Part shown: positions 1-12,655 of the stretch, in pieces
How positions within the stretch are numbered: position 1 is the stretch's first letter
Layout of the letters: each line of letters begins with the position of its first letter
DNA from: Siphonodentalium dalli
Lineage: Eukaryota; Mollusca; Scaphopoda; Gadilida; Siphonodentaliidae
Length of the DNA stretch: 64,000 nt
NCBI GenBank assembly: GCA_032622095.1
Contig: CP136062.1
Span: 12,737,710-12,801,709 of the forward strand
Direction of reading: 5' to 3'
Made by a program: the position numbers and the translations under genes
Notes under the pieces: generated by a model
Databases searched by the model: none
What the model was told of the DNA's origin: nothing
The model's input: the letters and a program-made list of their open reading frames with translations, nothing else

Positions 1-250
1 TAAACAAAGATGAATAACTCTAGTACGGAAAATCCAGAAAAAACGATTGAACACTCCATTGAATGCCCTCATAGTTGTGAACATTCATACCCATATTTCA
101 TTTAGATCCGAAAACCGGTGTTTGAGATATTTGCTCGGACGGACAAAAAAACCCAACATTTCCAGATAAACAAAGATGAATAACTCTAGTTCTGAAAATC
201 TAGATAAAACGATTGAACACTCCATTGAATGCCCTCATAGTATTGAACAT
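1..250 (-). repeat. Units of the same 190-bp tandem family, inverted
   Basis: AACAAAGATGAATAACTCTA followed by AACGATTGAACACTCCATTG occurs at 5 and again at 172. It continues off the window edge and is cut by the MITE at 254. Confidence 0.75.
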
Positions 251-253
251 GTG

Positions 254-429
254 CAAGCCTTGAAATAGCGTGTCTGTCATTTGCAGAATGAGGTCCACAG
301 AGGGTGAATTTAGTGATGCTACCCCGCATAGTGGGCTAGCATCACCAAATTCACCCTCTAGGAACCTCATTCTGCTGAGGTGTAAGCAGAATGAGGTCTG
401 CAAATGACAGACACGCTATTTCAAGGCTT
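254..429. mobile_element. Foldback MITE (GAATGAGGTCC family), short copy with target duplication
   Basis: Ends CAAGCCTTGAAATAGCG and CGCTATTTCAAGGCTT, flanked by GAACATGTG (245-253) and GAACATGTA (430-438). The arms include GAATGAGGTCC and AGGGTGAATTTAGTGATGC. A duplication of 9-10 bp and long arms suggest a Mutator-like MITE. Confidence 0.8.
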
Positions 430-495
430 GAACATGTATATGCATGGAATATGCCCCGTCACTAACTTACAGCCATATTGGATCCACGAGATCCA

Positions 496-628
496 GTTCC
501 GTGGTTTTAGTGCTACGGGTCAAAGTTTTGGAGTAGCATTCTATATATGGATGTCATGAATAATTCAAAAGCTCCATATATGGAAATGCTACTCCAAAAC
601 TTTGACCCGTAGCACTAAACCACGGAAC
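496..628. mobile_element. Hairpin MITE with GTTCCGTGG ends
   Basis: GTTCCGTGGTTTTAGTGC... and its inverse ...GCACTAAACCACGGAAC, arms of about 56 bp, loop GTCATGAATAATTCAAAAGC. Intergenic. Confidence 0.85.
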
Positions 629-1086
629 AGGGGCAGGAAGCATCTCTGAAACCACGGAACGGAGCTGGATGAATCCAATATGGCCGGGACCCAGTGATCT
701 CGTTTATATAGCCATTTGTGTGAAAACCAATATGGCCACCAAGGTCACGTAACCTCTATGGTGGTGGCATGTGTGGCTATCAACTTGCCATGCATATGTC
801 TAAATCACATGAGAAACACAATGTTACACATAGGTATCAGGATCCAAATAAAATAAAAGGGGGCGGAATAAAAGTAGGGGGTGGAAAGTACTCCAAAATT
901 AAATAAGAGTAGGGGGGGGGGGGGTGGAATAAAAGTAGGGGTGGGAAAACTGAAGGCTATTCTCTGAACATTTTCAGCACAAAATCCCTAAGTGACATAT
1001 AACAATGAAATGAATGAACCCAAAATAATTTTTTTTTTATCTAAAACTGAAATCTTGTTTACTTGGGTTGACATGATTATTTTGGT

Positions 1087-1433
1087 AACGGTTTGCTAAT
1101 TTACCAGTAATGAGAATACAATATTACATGGTTGATTAATTTATTCCAGATATCTCGGGAACAGTTTGCTAATTTACCAGTAAGGAGAATACAATATTAC
1201 ATCGTTGATTAATTTATTCCAGATATCTCGGGAACAGTTTGCTAATTTACCAGTAAGGAGAATACAATATTACATGGTTGATTAATTTATTCCAGATATC
1301 TCGGGAACAGTTTGCTAATTTACCAGTAAGGAGAATACAATATTACATGGTTGATTAATTTATTCCAGATATCTCGGGAACAGTTTGCAAATTTACCAGT
1401 AAGGAGAATACAATATTACATGGTTGATTAATT
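1087..1433 (+). repeat. 73-bp minisatellite, about five copies
   Basis: Units of 73 bp starting TTTACCAGTAAGGAGAATAC at 1100, 1173, 1246, 1319 and 1392, nearly identical. Upstream of the gene, no coding potential. Confidence 0.92.
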
Positions 1434-2849
1434 TTATGTTTTGTCCATTCTTAAATCTAAGAATTATATGTGAAATACTGTGATTATTCATTATATTAAT
1501 TATATTGTAGATACATGTACATGTACTATCTTGGAAGTCCCTTACTGGTATATATTATAATGTAATCACTAATTACTCTGGGAAATTCTTACGTAATGCG
1601 CTCTGAGTGACAATAGACAAATCCAACAGGTCGCAGTTATTGATGCTGATAATATTAATATAAACCATGCCTTCCAATACCTATAGTCAGGTTCAGACAC
1701 TTTCCATTGATGCATGCGAGTTAAATACTACATTATGAAAAATACGCTGACAATAAATTACTTTATTGAAGTGCAATGAAGAATTATTTAGAAATTATAG
1801 AAATTATTGGATGATGCAAACTGTGTGATTGGCGACAATAGTTCACAAGTGTAAAGCGTTGATTTCTATTGAATATATTCAGCAAGGATTTCTCGACTGT
1901 TCTCAAGTGTGCTGGAAAGCCAATGACGATTTTAGTGCTCATTCTACATTCAGTTTTTTAAGCACACGGTTGGCCAACACTCTCACCCAAATTTAGTAAA
2001 GCAGATATTTGATTATATTGGCTTTTGAAAAAGTTGATCTTAGATACATATAAGAATATATATATCCTGAATTTCTTGATTAATAGAGTCCTTCCCAGGA
2101 GATGGGAGCACCCATATGCACTCGCAATTTTTGATTCACAGGTGCTAAAATTTGCACTCATCCCTCTTGTCAAAATGTTCATGGTCGCTGTAATAGTTTA
2201 TTAAATATTGAACTTTTTGAAGGTATATTTAGAACCTTTCCCCATCTCAGTTAAATTATGGACATGAGAAAGTTTAACTGGACATACATGTATATCTATC
2301 CGAAAATGACATTTTGTTTGAAAAAAACCCAACTTATGATTATATTATGGGCGCAATTACACCCCTCTTCTGAATTGCGAGAGCAAATAAGTGCTCTCAC
2401 GGTGTTTTCCTCGTGGGAAGGACTGTTAATAACTTGCAAATTTGAATTTCGCAGACTTTTCAAATGTTGAATGAACAACGGTTGGCCTAGACTGACCCCT
2501 GGCTCATATGTGCCATCCCATATAATAACGACGTCCACAGATAAGCGATGGCAAGGTTTAGTCTGGGGACAAGTCAACGGTTGACCCACTTAAAGTATTT
2601 CGCCTTTTTGAAAGAGTTATCGATCTAACATTTCCGTGCTAATGAAGTTGTGTGGTGACAAATTTTATCGTATTTTTGATAAAAGTTGTTATTCTGAATA
2701 AACCTGCCAAGGAGTGTATTGTAAGCGTGCTTTTCGATATTCGATAGTTTGCACACGTTGGTGTTTTAAATATCTCCAATGCAGATTTGTTTTGACGACA
2801 TTTTTGAGTGCAAAAAGATGGGAGGGTAGCTCAAACATGTATACTAGTA
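1434..2849. other. Intergenic, nothing recognised
   Basis: AT-rich sequence without a repeat shared elsewhere in the window. The short open frames (for example 2296-2589 on the minus strand) have no protein-like motif. Confidence 0.6.
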
Positions 2850-3215
2850 CAGGGTTTCCGCCAAGGGGAAATTAATGAGTCCGTATTGGGGAAACACATA
2901 ACGCGACGGGACGACCATGGTTCGTCCTGTCGGGCGAAAATTTTGTTATTTGACACTGAAAAGTAGCCATTTCCTTGCACCTGAGTGTCCCACAAAGCAA
3001 TCCAAAGCTACGTATATTACGCAAGTCGATCATTTTCCGTGGGTGCATTAATTCTGTTGATGGTATCCAGATAATTAATCATGTAATTACGCAATTAAGA
3101 CTGCCGTCTGATTGAAGACTATATCAAGCTACAAGTTAGTGTTTAAAAATTTATAACTTAAAATAAGATTCCGACAGGTATAATGAAACTAAAGACTAAA
3201 AAGCATTTATGCATT

Positions 3216-6200
3216 GTCCAACAAGACAGTCAATGACTGTGGGGTCGCTCACCAGACTGCAAAGACTGATAAGACTGGGACTCTGGAGACCACAACAGTC
3301 AGAACTTTTCATAATCACTTTAAAAGAAGTGGATATCTAAAGAACTAAATCTAAAACAAAAAATTTGGAGTTATGTCCCTGGCCCCGCCCACATTTGACC
3401 CAGTGACCTGATTTGAACAAATCTGAACCCCAGTCACCCAAGGATCCTTCATACCAAATATGAACCCATATAGCCTGATGGTATTTGAGAAGAAGTCACT
3501 TTAAGAATACTATGGAGGGAAAGAGTTATGGTCCTGGCTTCGCAACTATTTCAAGTGAACTCATTTGAACAAATCTGAATGTGACCTAGGGAACATCCAC
3601 ACCAAATATGAAACCATTCGGTCTTATTGTTCTGAAGATGTTTAAAAGAATTACTATGGTGGCTTCGCAACTATTTGACCCAGTGACCGCATTTGAACAA
3701 ATCTGAATGAGAATCACCTAGGGAACATCCACACCAAATATGAACCCATTTGGTCGAATGGTTCCAGAGGAGATGTTCAAATAATTGTTGTCGGACGCAT
3801 GGACGGACAGACGATGGACGGACGAGGAGTGATGACTATAGCTCCACCGGAGCACGGGTAGGGTGGTTGGTTGGTAATTAAATCTCTTATCTCCGCCCCT
3901 ATTTGAACAAACATGAATCCCCATCTATGAGATCCATTCATTTGGTAATTTCAGACATTAGATTTTAAGAGTTGAACTGAACTGATTTTCCTAAATGACC
4001 CCAAATCTGAAAAAATCTAAAACCCCAGTCACCGAAGGACCATCCATACCAAACATAATCTAAATAGTCCAGATGGTTCTTGAGAAGAAATTGTTTTAAG
4101 AATTACTATGGAAGGAAAGAGTTATGGCCCTGACTTCTCACCTATTTGACCTGATGAACTCATTTGAACAAATCTGAATGTGAGTCACCTGGGGGACATC
4201 CACACCTAAATATATAAACCCATTTGGTCTTTAATATGTATCTGGAGAAGAAAACAATTGATGGACGGATAGAGACATAATGACAGATGGATGGATGGGA
4301 GAACAGTCTGACATAGAGACTGACAAATTCAATCCAATATACCCCCCCCCCCCAAGTTTTCTTTGCAAAATCAGGGTATAATGAGTTCAACTGGATACTG
4401 GTGGTTAAGAACATAATATTCGAACAGACAAGCCTGAACAAATTGTCTGACATTTGCAGAATGAGGTCCCCAAAGGGTGAATTTAATGACACAATCCTGC
4501 AATGCGGGCTAGCATCACCAAATTCACCCTCTGGGGACCTCATTCTGTGTAGGCCTCAACTGCTATGGGAGACATAGCATTAGATTGAAGTTCTCCAGTT
4601 AAAGTTGGTGATGTGCACCCATTGGGCACCTCAATTATGCATTTTATATTCACAAATTAGGGGATATAGAAACTAAACAGAAGGGCTAAAGTAAGTAAAA
4701 ATGTCAATTTAAGTGCCTATATACTTCCCAGAAGATGAGGCCTAAGCAGAATGAGGACCCTGGTTAGTGTATTTGGTGATGCTAGACTGCTGTGCAGGGT
4801 AGCATAACTAAATTCACCCTCTGGGGACCTCATTCTGCAAATGCCAGATAGAAGACAAATTTAATCCAATATATACCCCCCCCCATTTTTCTTTGAATAT
4901 TAGTCGTATGATTTCATCTGGATAAGTGGTGATTAAAACAATAATATGAAATGGCCAATCCTGAATTTAGTATGTCTGACATTTGCAGAATTAGGTTCCA
5001 AAAATGTGGATTTAATGACAATATTCTGTAAGGCAGGCTAGCATCACCAAATTCATCCTCAATCTGATTAGGCCTCAATGAGTCAATGGCCAATAAAACC
5101 AAGGAACAGATTGAAGTCCTACAGTTGAGGTTGGTGATACACACCCATTGAGCACCTCAATTATGCATTTTATCTTCTGCAAGTTAGGGGGACATTGAAA
5201 CTGAACAGGTGGAAAAAAGTGACTAAATCAATGAAGTCCTACAGTTGAAGTTGGTGATACACACCCATTGAGCACCTCAATTATGCATTTTATCTTCTGA
5301 AAATTAGGGGGACATTGAAACTGAACAGGTGGAAAAAGTGACTAAATCAAACTGTCAATTTGATACTTAAGATACTTCCCAGAAGATGAGGACTAAGCAG
5401 AATTAGGTCCCTGGCGGGTGTATTTGGTGATGCTAGCATGCTGTATGGGGTAGCAACACTAAATTCACCATCTGGGGACCTCACTATGTAAATGTCAGAC
5501 ACACTATTTCCAGACTTGAAGAAATCAAAGCCATTCACAGTATCATTGAATGTCAGTCATCACCTAACATTGAATGGAAGCACCAGTTTGTTGTTAAATT
5601 GCTACAGATATGTTTAGATTAGAATAATACATGTCATCTGGCCAGTTTATATAATTAATGACCTGTACCTTTACAGATATATATGCCTCTGTGGTGAGAA
5701 AAGGTATTAAATTGAGGTGATATGGCTTGGAAGGGATGTTGGTAATGGTTGATGGCAGGGTTGGGCCTGGGCCATGTGGGAGGGGGTGGGTGGGGGAGGG
5801 TGGAATGTTTCCATAATTTCATTAAAGAGTAAAGTTTCATAACTCTGCAGATGTTATATATAATGGCGTCACTTTTTTCAAATTTTAAAACATGTTTTAA
5901 AAAAATTGTCCCAGAAGATGAGGCCTAAGCAGAATAAGGTAATTGAGGGTGTATTTGGTGATGCTAGCCTGCTGTATGGGGTAGCAACACTAAATTCACC
6001 ATCTGGGGACTTCATTCTGCAAATGTCAGACACACTATGTCCAGGCTTGGAGAAGTGAACAATGGACTATTCATTGTAGAGCTAATGTCATGTTGTGTAA
6101 TGACAGATGGTAAACTGGTCTGAAGCAAGCAGTCTGAAGCAAGAATATCGGGTGACCACACTATGATAAATTGGCTTTTTCAATAATAGAGGCTTCAGTG

Positions 6201-7069
6201 TTCTCTTAAAAATTAATAGTGCATAGCAAAGGTGTGAATTATAAAGGGCCATAACTCTGTTAAAATATATCGGATCAAACCCATATTTTAACTTGATCTG
6301 TATATAAGTGTCAAAAATTCATATACCAAATTTGGTGTTGATCAGATGAAAAATGTTTGAGTAATCCTGTCTTGGATGAATTCTATATCAAAACAAGAGT
6401 GGAAGGGGTTAAATAAACAATACCAAAATCCATACAGATGAAGAAAGTGCTAAGAAAAATCTAGGTAAGAAATATGAGGCTGTGATGTGTCCTAAACAAA
6501 AATTAAAGGTCAAAATGCAAAAATTAAATTTTTTGTTTTTAAAGTTATGTCCCTGGCTCTGCCCCTATTTGACCCAGTGACCCCATTTGAACAAATCTGA
6601 ACCCCAGTCACCCAAGGTATCTATGTACCAAATATAAGCTAAATCGGCCAAATATTTTTTTAGAAGAAGTCATTGTAAGAATTACTATAAGTTATGGCCC
6701 TGGTTTCTCAACTAATTGACCAGGTGACCTCATTTGAACAAATCTGAACACCAGTCACCCAAGGACCCTCCATACCAAATATTGGCTAAATCGGCCCAAT
6801 GGTTATGGACAAGAAGTTGTTGTAAGAATTACTGTGGAGGAATAGAGTTATGGCCCTGGTTTCGCAACTATTTGACCCAGTGACCTCATTTGAACAAATC
6901 TGAATGAGAGTCACCTAGGGAACATCCACACCAAATATGAACCAATTCGGTATGATGGTTTCAGAGGAGATGTTTAAAAAAAAGTTGACAGACGGACAGA
7001 CGGACGGACGGACGGACGACGGACGAGGAGTGATGACTATAGCTCCACCGGAGACTTCGTCTCAGGTGA
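3216..7069. repeat. Composite repeat block inside the split element
   Basis: Repeated units of about 150-180 bp contain ATTTGACCCAGTGACC, ATTTGAACAAATCTGAA, AGTCACCCAAGG and AGTTATGGCCCTGG (3360-4240 and 6540-6960). They are interrupted by copies of the foldback MITE at 4430-4560, 4735-4850, 4970-5075, 5385-5520 and 5915-6060. The right end is a short simple GGAC repeat, then a small hairpin GGAGACTTCGTCTC at 7050. No gene. Confidence 0.75.
5112..5350 (+). repeat. Tandem duplication of 120 bp
   Basis: TGAAGTCCTACAGTTGA to GAAAAAGTGACTAAATCAA is present twice (from 5112 and 5232) with few differences. It is part of the internal region of the long-arm foldback MITE family. Confidence 0.85.
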
Positions 7070-8138
7070 GCTAATAATACATGTACCTAGCTGGGAGAAT
7101 TGAATTAAGTATTTCCTAGAATTTCAAGTAGCTTGGAACCGTGAAAATGAAACAGATATATTCCATGTATTCTGTCAATCGTAAAACTATTTGTGCACTG
7201 TGACGTCATATATACTGCAGGGTTTGTCTGCAGGAGATATTTATAGCGGCGAAATATGAATGGTAGCGAAATCTTTCAAACTCGGAACGCATAGCTTGTC
7301 AATAGTCTGTATTAGTCCAACAACTGACGACCGCTACAATAGAGTTTTAGCCAACGTGTTATAACATATAATTGAGTTTTGGCGGGAAATGGGAACATGT
7401 GCGCCGTTGTTTGCATTTGGGGACCCAGGCGGGACAACGAAACTATTATTGACCGTACTTTGACTTTATCTCCATATTGGGGGGGGGGGGGTATGTTTTT
7501 TTTATCCTCCATGCATTTAATTTGGGTCAAATGAATGGTGTTGTCACTATGAATTCCCACTATAAAGACTGATTTGGGACAGGTTCCGTATTATAATAGT
7601 AAGTACGATAGCACGGGATCTCGGAGGTAGATACCTCCTTTGGTAGGAGAATCGCCTGTTGGCGTATGTTGATCCCTACTCTGCCTAACTCAGCAATTCG
7701 GCATTCTTTGATCAAATTATGTAATCGTACGATAGCACGGGATCTCCGAGCTGAGTAGTTTCAACCACAGAAATCCCGTGCAAAATAATATCCGTACTCA
7801 GCAGTCCGACATTCTTTGATGTTACCGCGACATTTATTACGCTGTATATAACGTCGCTATGTCAATGCACACCAAACATTATGTTGTAGTTTTGGCGCTT
7901 TGATTTCAAAGGGTTACGCTGTACCGGTAACACACTGTGCTCAATTGACCCGCTTTTTTACCAGTTAATATTCTGTTTAACCCCCCGAACTCCAGTTGGA
8001 GCCGGATTTTTTATGACATATTGCTACTGACTTTTGGTACGTGTATGAATCAAACAGATCATCTGCGAGGGGAATGGGTTCGTGGGACAGACCCGCAGCC
8101 GGCCTGGCGGAAACCCTGTAGTAGTAGTATGTTGTTTC

Positions 8139-8534
8139 CCTACCGCTATACTTAAAGTAATTGACCACCAATAACGTGGTGTCACCCCGTTAATACCGCG
8201 GTACTATACCGCGGTATCCTCCAATACCGCGGTACTGATACCGCTTGTTAACGCGAACAAGTATGTGGGAGTAAATACCTCCCCTCAAAGAGTTCCATGA
8301 AAATCACCGCGTTATTCAAAAAAATTAATGCAGTGTCCGCTAAAAGACAGCGGTATTCAAAAAAATTAATGCGGTGGCCGCTAAAAGACTGCGGTATCAT
8401 TATCGCCCAATACCGTAACTCCACCGCCGTGACCATCTCGATACCGTTACCGTTTATTACCGGTATCACCGCGGTCATGACCGGGGTATCACCCCGTTTT
8501 TCTGGTCAATTACTTTGAGAATAGCGGTACTTCT
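8139..8534. mobile_element. Foldback element rich in TACCGCGGTA palindromes
   Basis: Outer arms TACCGCTATACTTAAAGTAA / inverse, with AAAGTAATTGACCA at 8153 and TGGTCAATTACTTT at 8503. Inside are many short palindromes (ATACCGCGGTAT, ACCGCGGT) and a duplicated ATTCAAAAAAATTAATGC. It sits directly next to the end of the split hAT-like element. The open frames within it are not protein-like. Confidence 0.75.
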
Positions 8535-10615
8535 TCTACTAGTATTTAGTCTATGGCTAATATTTATGTATAATGGCCAACAACTCTGCATTGGTCGCAT
8601 TAGGCACCTACAAAGTCTACATATATATATCGGATCGGGGAAACAGCATATTTATCTGGATACTGATATCCAACCGATATCATGATGGTTATCAGCCCGA
8701 TCCGATTCCGATAATGTGATAAGCCGTAGCGATAATCGGCTAATCTATGCATCCAAGGGCGGATCCAAGGGGGGGGGGGGGGGGAGTTCCTGGCGCCATT
8801 TGTCTCAGGCGCCCGAAGATTCCGCACTGAATATTGCTAACGTGCATGCAAATACAGCAGTTTACATGTTTTACATTACTCAAACGTATATTTTTTTTTA
8901 ACTGTGGGTTAAAATGACTTCAATTTGGTATTCCACGCGATATGTATAGCCATGCAAGGGGCGAATCCAGCATCCCGAGATGAAGGCCCGCGGGCTATTT
9001 TTCGCCATGCAGAGCAAACAATATCTGCGACATTTTGTATCGGAGTGTCGGAAAATATATTGCCCGGCGCCAAGTTTTGGACGCCGAAGTTTCAACACTG
9101 AATATTTCTATCAAAAATAAATATAGCAATTCTAAAAGTGGAGTCAAAATTTAGACAATTCCATCTGCATATACCGGTATGTAAAGAACAAATGAATGAT
9201 ATAAAACATGAGTCGTCTACAGTGCACTCTAGGTTATACAATGTAGTCCGATCAACGCCCGGACTATAAAACGCACTGGCGACAGTATCATCGTAAAGAG
9301 ATTATCTAAGGGCACATACGCCATACTACTATATGGTATACAAACTATACATGTACCGTACATAGTATATTTTCGAATTATTATAGAAATACATTGCTGG
9401 TTCGTTTCCAATGGTATATATGCAAGGCATTTAAAATAGGTTATATCTTCCATCACATGTTGTGCCACCCTAATTGGAACAAATGTGTGATAACAAGACA
9501 TCTTCAGGTCACGACAAATACGCATCTGCCATTGCTCAATAAAAAAAAGTCTGACACGAGCTCGTCCTTCAAAACATCGGTTTCCATGTGTCGTTATCGT
9601 TATTAGTCAGTTGATTGGCTGAACATATATTTATTCATAACCCAAACATTTACACAACAGATATTAATTTATATACAATATTTTAATTAACATTATGGAT
9701 GCAACCAGAATGTAGATGAATAGGGGATTGGAATACTAGTTAATCAGTTCCGTGTCAGATATTTTTTGGTGAAAACTGTGTTTATACTAATAAAACGAGT
9801 ACATGTACGTGATTGGAGTGTGATCGGATCACCCGTTTGGCTTGTATTGATGACTTATTTTGCTGGTATCATGAAGCTGATGGCTATTAGAAGTAAAACT
9901 GAAAAAAACAGTGGTCAATGGAGGAATTAAGTGATTGGATAGATGCATTGTATTACCAGCCGAAACACCTCTATACTACTACTGTCCTGCAAGTCTTTTT
10001 GACTGTTTTTGCAATGAGTTTGGCTTAAAACACATATATATGTCAATATTAACATAAATGACAAAGTTCATGATGATCAGACTAACAGTATAGCCTGTAT
10101 CCCATGCTAATGGATTGAATTTTGAAATCCAAGATGGCTGCTGGCAGCCATGTTTTTTTAGACTGAATGACTCCAAAATGACTTGTTCCTATTTACATGT
10201 CAATGTTAACACCCATGACTAATAGTACTGGTATGCACAGAAATATACAGCTGTTTACTGTGAATTTCCCCACGCAAATCTCTGTTTTAGTGTTAAAAGG
10301 GGGGTGGGTGTCCAAAAATGGTCAGAAAAAACTGCCAAAAACGGAAAAAAAATTGGACGCGGGGGTGGGTCCCAACAAGGGTCGAAAGTCAAAAATCAGC
10401 ATATGTGCCTGCAAATTTTTTTCGACCCCCCCCCCCAGTTTGAATTACAAAATTCTCCCATGCACCAACCCAAACCATAGCCTGCATAGACATAGGCGAC
10501 CCGGTGATTCCGGGGCTTAATATCCATGGGCATGTCCGGTGTGCCAAAATCATCATGTCGCCCAGATAATTCGCATTTGCACAGACTTTCAGAAGATAAG
10601 TTCACTGTTCGAAGA
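8535..10615. other. Intergenic, mostly unrecognised, with one repeat fragment
   Basis: Contains a G run (8770-8784), a C run (10427-10437) and, at about 9980-10210 inverted, a unit of the TAGCTCAA repeat family (AAATCCAAGATGGCTGCTGG). No gene recognised. Confidence 0.55.
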
Positions 10616-10619
10616 AGAT

Positions 10620-11341
10620 TTGATCTTCTACATCTACATCTACTTGGTACTCCATCGCCCTCAATGTGCTGAGGATTATGTGGAGGCGCATGAGATTTAA
10701 AAACATAAAAGCATATTTTTTTGGTTATTTTGATAATTTATTAAAATATACTGGAGCTTCATACTATTTAGAAGCTGTCTGTTTGTTTACAGGTGGGAAC
10801 ATGTGTTTTGTGAGTTCGGATTTGAAACTGTCCGTGTTGTGGCAGCTTAAGAATATGTCACGGGGAAGTTTGTTCCAATTTATGATTGTGCGTGGAAAAA
10901 AGAAAGCTTCGAGATAGTTTCTGTCAGCTTTAGCAGTACGGAGGAACTTGTGGCCCCTAGTAGGCACAAATGGTAGGGAGATGTCTACATCTTGATGGCG
11001 GATTTTGTAAAGCATGACTAGAGAGGAGAATATTCTTCTTTGTTGGAGGGTTTGCCAATTAAGTGTGTGGAGCAGATCAGTTATGCTGTCTCTGTCGTCG
11101 CTACCATAGTTGTATCTATTTAGAGTGTAGCGTGCAGCCCGTCTCTGTACAATTTCTACTTTCTCTGAGAGGTACTGCTGCCATGGGTCCCATATTGAGC
11201 TACAGTATTCTAGTTGTGGTCTAACATATGTTTTGTAGGCAAGGGCTTTTGTTTTGTAGTTTTTTGTTCTCACGTTACGTCTTAGGAATCTGATGGTAGC
11301 ATTGGCTTTATTTGTGATGGTAGTGATGTGGGTTTTCCATC
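10620..11341 (-). pseudogene. Non-LTR retrotransposon, 5'-truncated: C-terminal reverse transcriptase region and 3' tail
   Basis: On the minus strand an open frame runs from about 11341 down to 10764 with no ATG needed. It reads WKTHITTITNKANATIRFLR, then AYKTYVRPQLEYCSSIWDPW, IVQRRAARY, LNWQTLQQRRIFSSLVMLYKI and WNKLPRDI. This is the conserved thumb/C-terminal region after the RT domain of Jockey/CR1/L2-type LINEs. The finger and palm domains with YxDD are missing, so the copy is dead on arrival, 5'-truncated at about 11342. At 10622-10645, a run of (CTACAT) repeats, read as GTAGAT on the minus strand, looks like the simple-repeat 3' tail of such elements. Clade is not resolved. Confidence 0.85.
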
Positions 11342-11739
11342 ACTAACCTTCCATAGTATACCGTAATTGTACTGAATGTTATTGTCACTCGTTTCATATA
11401 CATGTAGGCCTAATATAAAGCAATATAAACAGGGTCCAGAACACAGGAAAACGGGTCGTTTTGAATGTAGTATACGCAAAAAAATGGCGGACCCCCATCT
11501 ACGACAAGGGGGTTAAACCCCCCTCTCGTGCTCTCCCCAACACGCCGCTTCGCATCATGATTCATATATATAATAATACATAGCACCCCCCCCCCCATTT
11601 TCAATTTCATGGAACCGCCACTGGCATCTATGTATAAAACATTATGAATACCACGATAGCATTGCCATTAGCACTTATGAATTTACGTCTAGCATAACTT
11701 AAACAGAGTAGCACTAGCACTGTAGCAGTAGCAGACGAA
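11342..11739. other. Intergenic, nothing recognised
   Basis: Unique-looking sequence with a short C run at 11586-11597, between the LINE fragment and the presumed promoter. Confidence 0.5.
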
Positions 11740-12449
11740 ATCGTGGACTGTCGAAAATTGGGAAATCACTCCGGGATAAAATGGTGCGAAATAAAACTTC
11801 AATGTCGGACATACGATCTCTGAAGACGTCGAGAAACGACATTTCTGGCATATATTCGCCAGTCAAATCCCAACACTCTGTAAATGGACACGGAGCTAAG
11901 TATTTTGACGACAAAACTATTCTCATTTTCTTGGAAAACATCGCTAACTTCTCACTTTGCCGCTCCGAGACTTGAACTTTCCACGAGAATCACGTCGAAT
12001 TTCTCGCAAAACGGTAATGGCGTCTTCAGCGATAAAACACGAGAACGAAGGCAGGTGCGCATGGGCAGCTATTACAACAATAAGGCGCGCCCTCGTCAGA
12101 TTCGCACAAAAAAAGTTCTCCACCACGAAGAAGTAAATTTATTTCACATATTTGGTATAGACTCTGAATAATATAATCTTTTTTTTTCTAAAAGGACACC
12201 ACAAGTAATAGTGGATAAAGGTTTTCCGAAATATATAGCCGTGTTCATGTCACGTGGTGTGGGTCGAGGTTTTTAGACTGATCAGCCATGGGCGGATGAA
12301 ATCTTCGAAGTGCTTTTAATTTGTTGAATACTAATTTTGGCCCCCTATTGTGTCAATGGCGACGTGTCAAAATGTTCAGACAGTAACCCGCGAGAGCTCT
12401 ATATTTGTATAGGAACATTCGAATCGAGTTTCAAGACATTCCCAACGAA
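11740..12449. promoter_or_regulatory. Unique-sequence upstream region of POGLUT2/3; likely promoter, possible divergent exon
   Basis: This is the only sizeable repeat-free, CpG-containing stretch next to exon 1 (GACGTCGAGAAACGACAT, AAGGCGCGCCCTCG). Its position upstream of the start codon makes it the best promoter candidate. 11714-11941 is also open on the minus strand for 75 codons starting MFSKKMRIVLSSKYLAPC, which I cannot assign. A divergently transcribed first exon is possible. No TATA box or initiator is convincing. Confidence 0.4.
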
Positions 12450-12655
12450 ATGGATAAATACCGGTGCCTCTGGAAAACCCACTACCGGATTGCAACATAT
12501 CTATTTTTAGTATATTACACGTGCATCTCGTATGCCAGTGTTTACAAATCATTGGACGTCAAAAAAGTATTGGTATGGGGTCCAGGTTTGGAATCGAATA
12601 TAAATGTACCTGTCAGATATATCTTCATTCAAGCAGTCGACTTAGATGGACAAAA
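12450..12655 (+). CDS. POGLUT2: POGLUT2/3 exon 1: start codon, signal peptide, start of filamin domain
   Basis: ATG at 12450 is the first in-frame ATG and sits in a good context (cgaaATGg). The open frame extends upstream only to a TTG at 12405. The product begins [13 protein letters not shown], then a hydrophobic stretch [18 protein letters not shown], as expected for an ER signal peptide. WGPGL and [13 protein letters not shown] follow, which match the start of the KDELC filamin domain. The exon ends in phase 2 (AA left over) at donor gttagt, 12656. Joining to exon 2 makes Asn69 and an NFT glycosylation sequon. The 5' UTR and promoter are not resolved. Confidence 0.9.

Larger units (their letters stand above)
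2850..8118 (-). mobile_element. Second copy of the CAGGGTTTCCGCC element, split by a 3.85-kb insertion
   Basis: 2850-3215 matches the right end of the 39275-40680 element and 7070-8118 its left end, both inverted. The flanks are TACTAGTA and TAGTAGTA (7 of 8 bases). Between about 3215 and 7070 lies unrelated repeat DNA. It contains tandem CATTTGAACAAATCTGAA units, several GAATGAGGTCC foldback copies, and an end carrying GGACGGACGACGGACGAGG followed by GGAGACTTCGTCTC. Confidence 0.8.

Noticed and set aside
8297-8518. 73-codon frame in the TACCGCGG foldback
   Set aside because: Overlapping frames on both strands arise from palindromic composition. No motif is present.
12405-12449. Earlier start for exon 1
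   Set aside because: The extension to 12405 would start at TTG. ATG at 12450 has good context and gives a sensible signal peptide.
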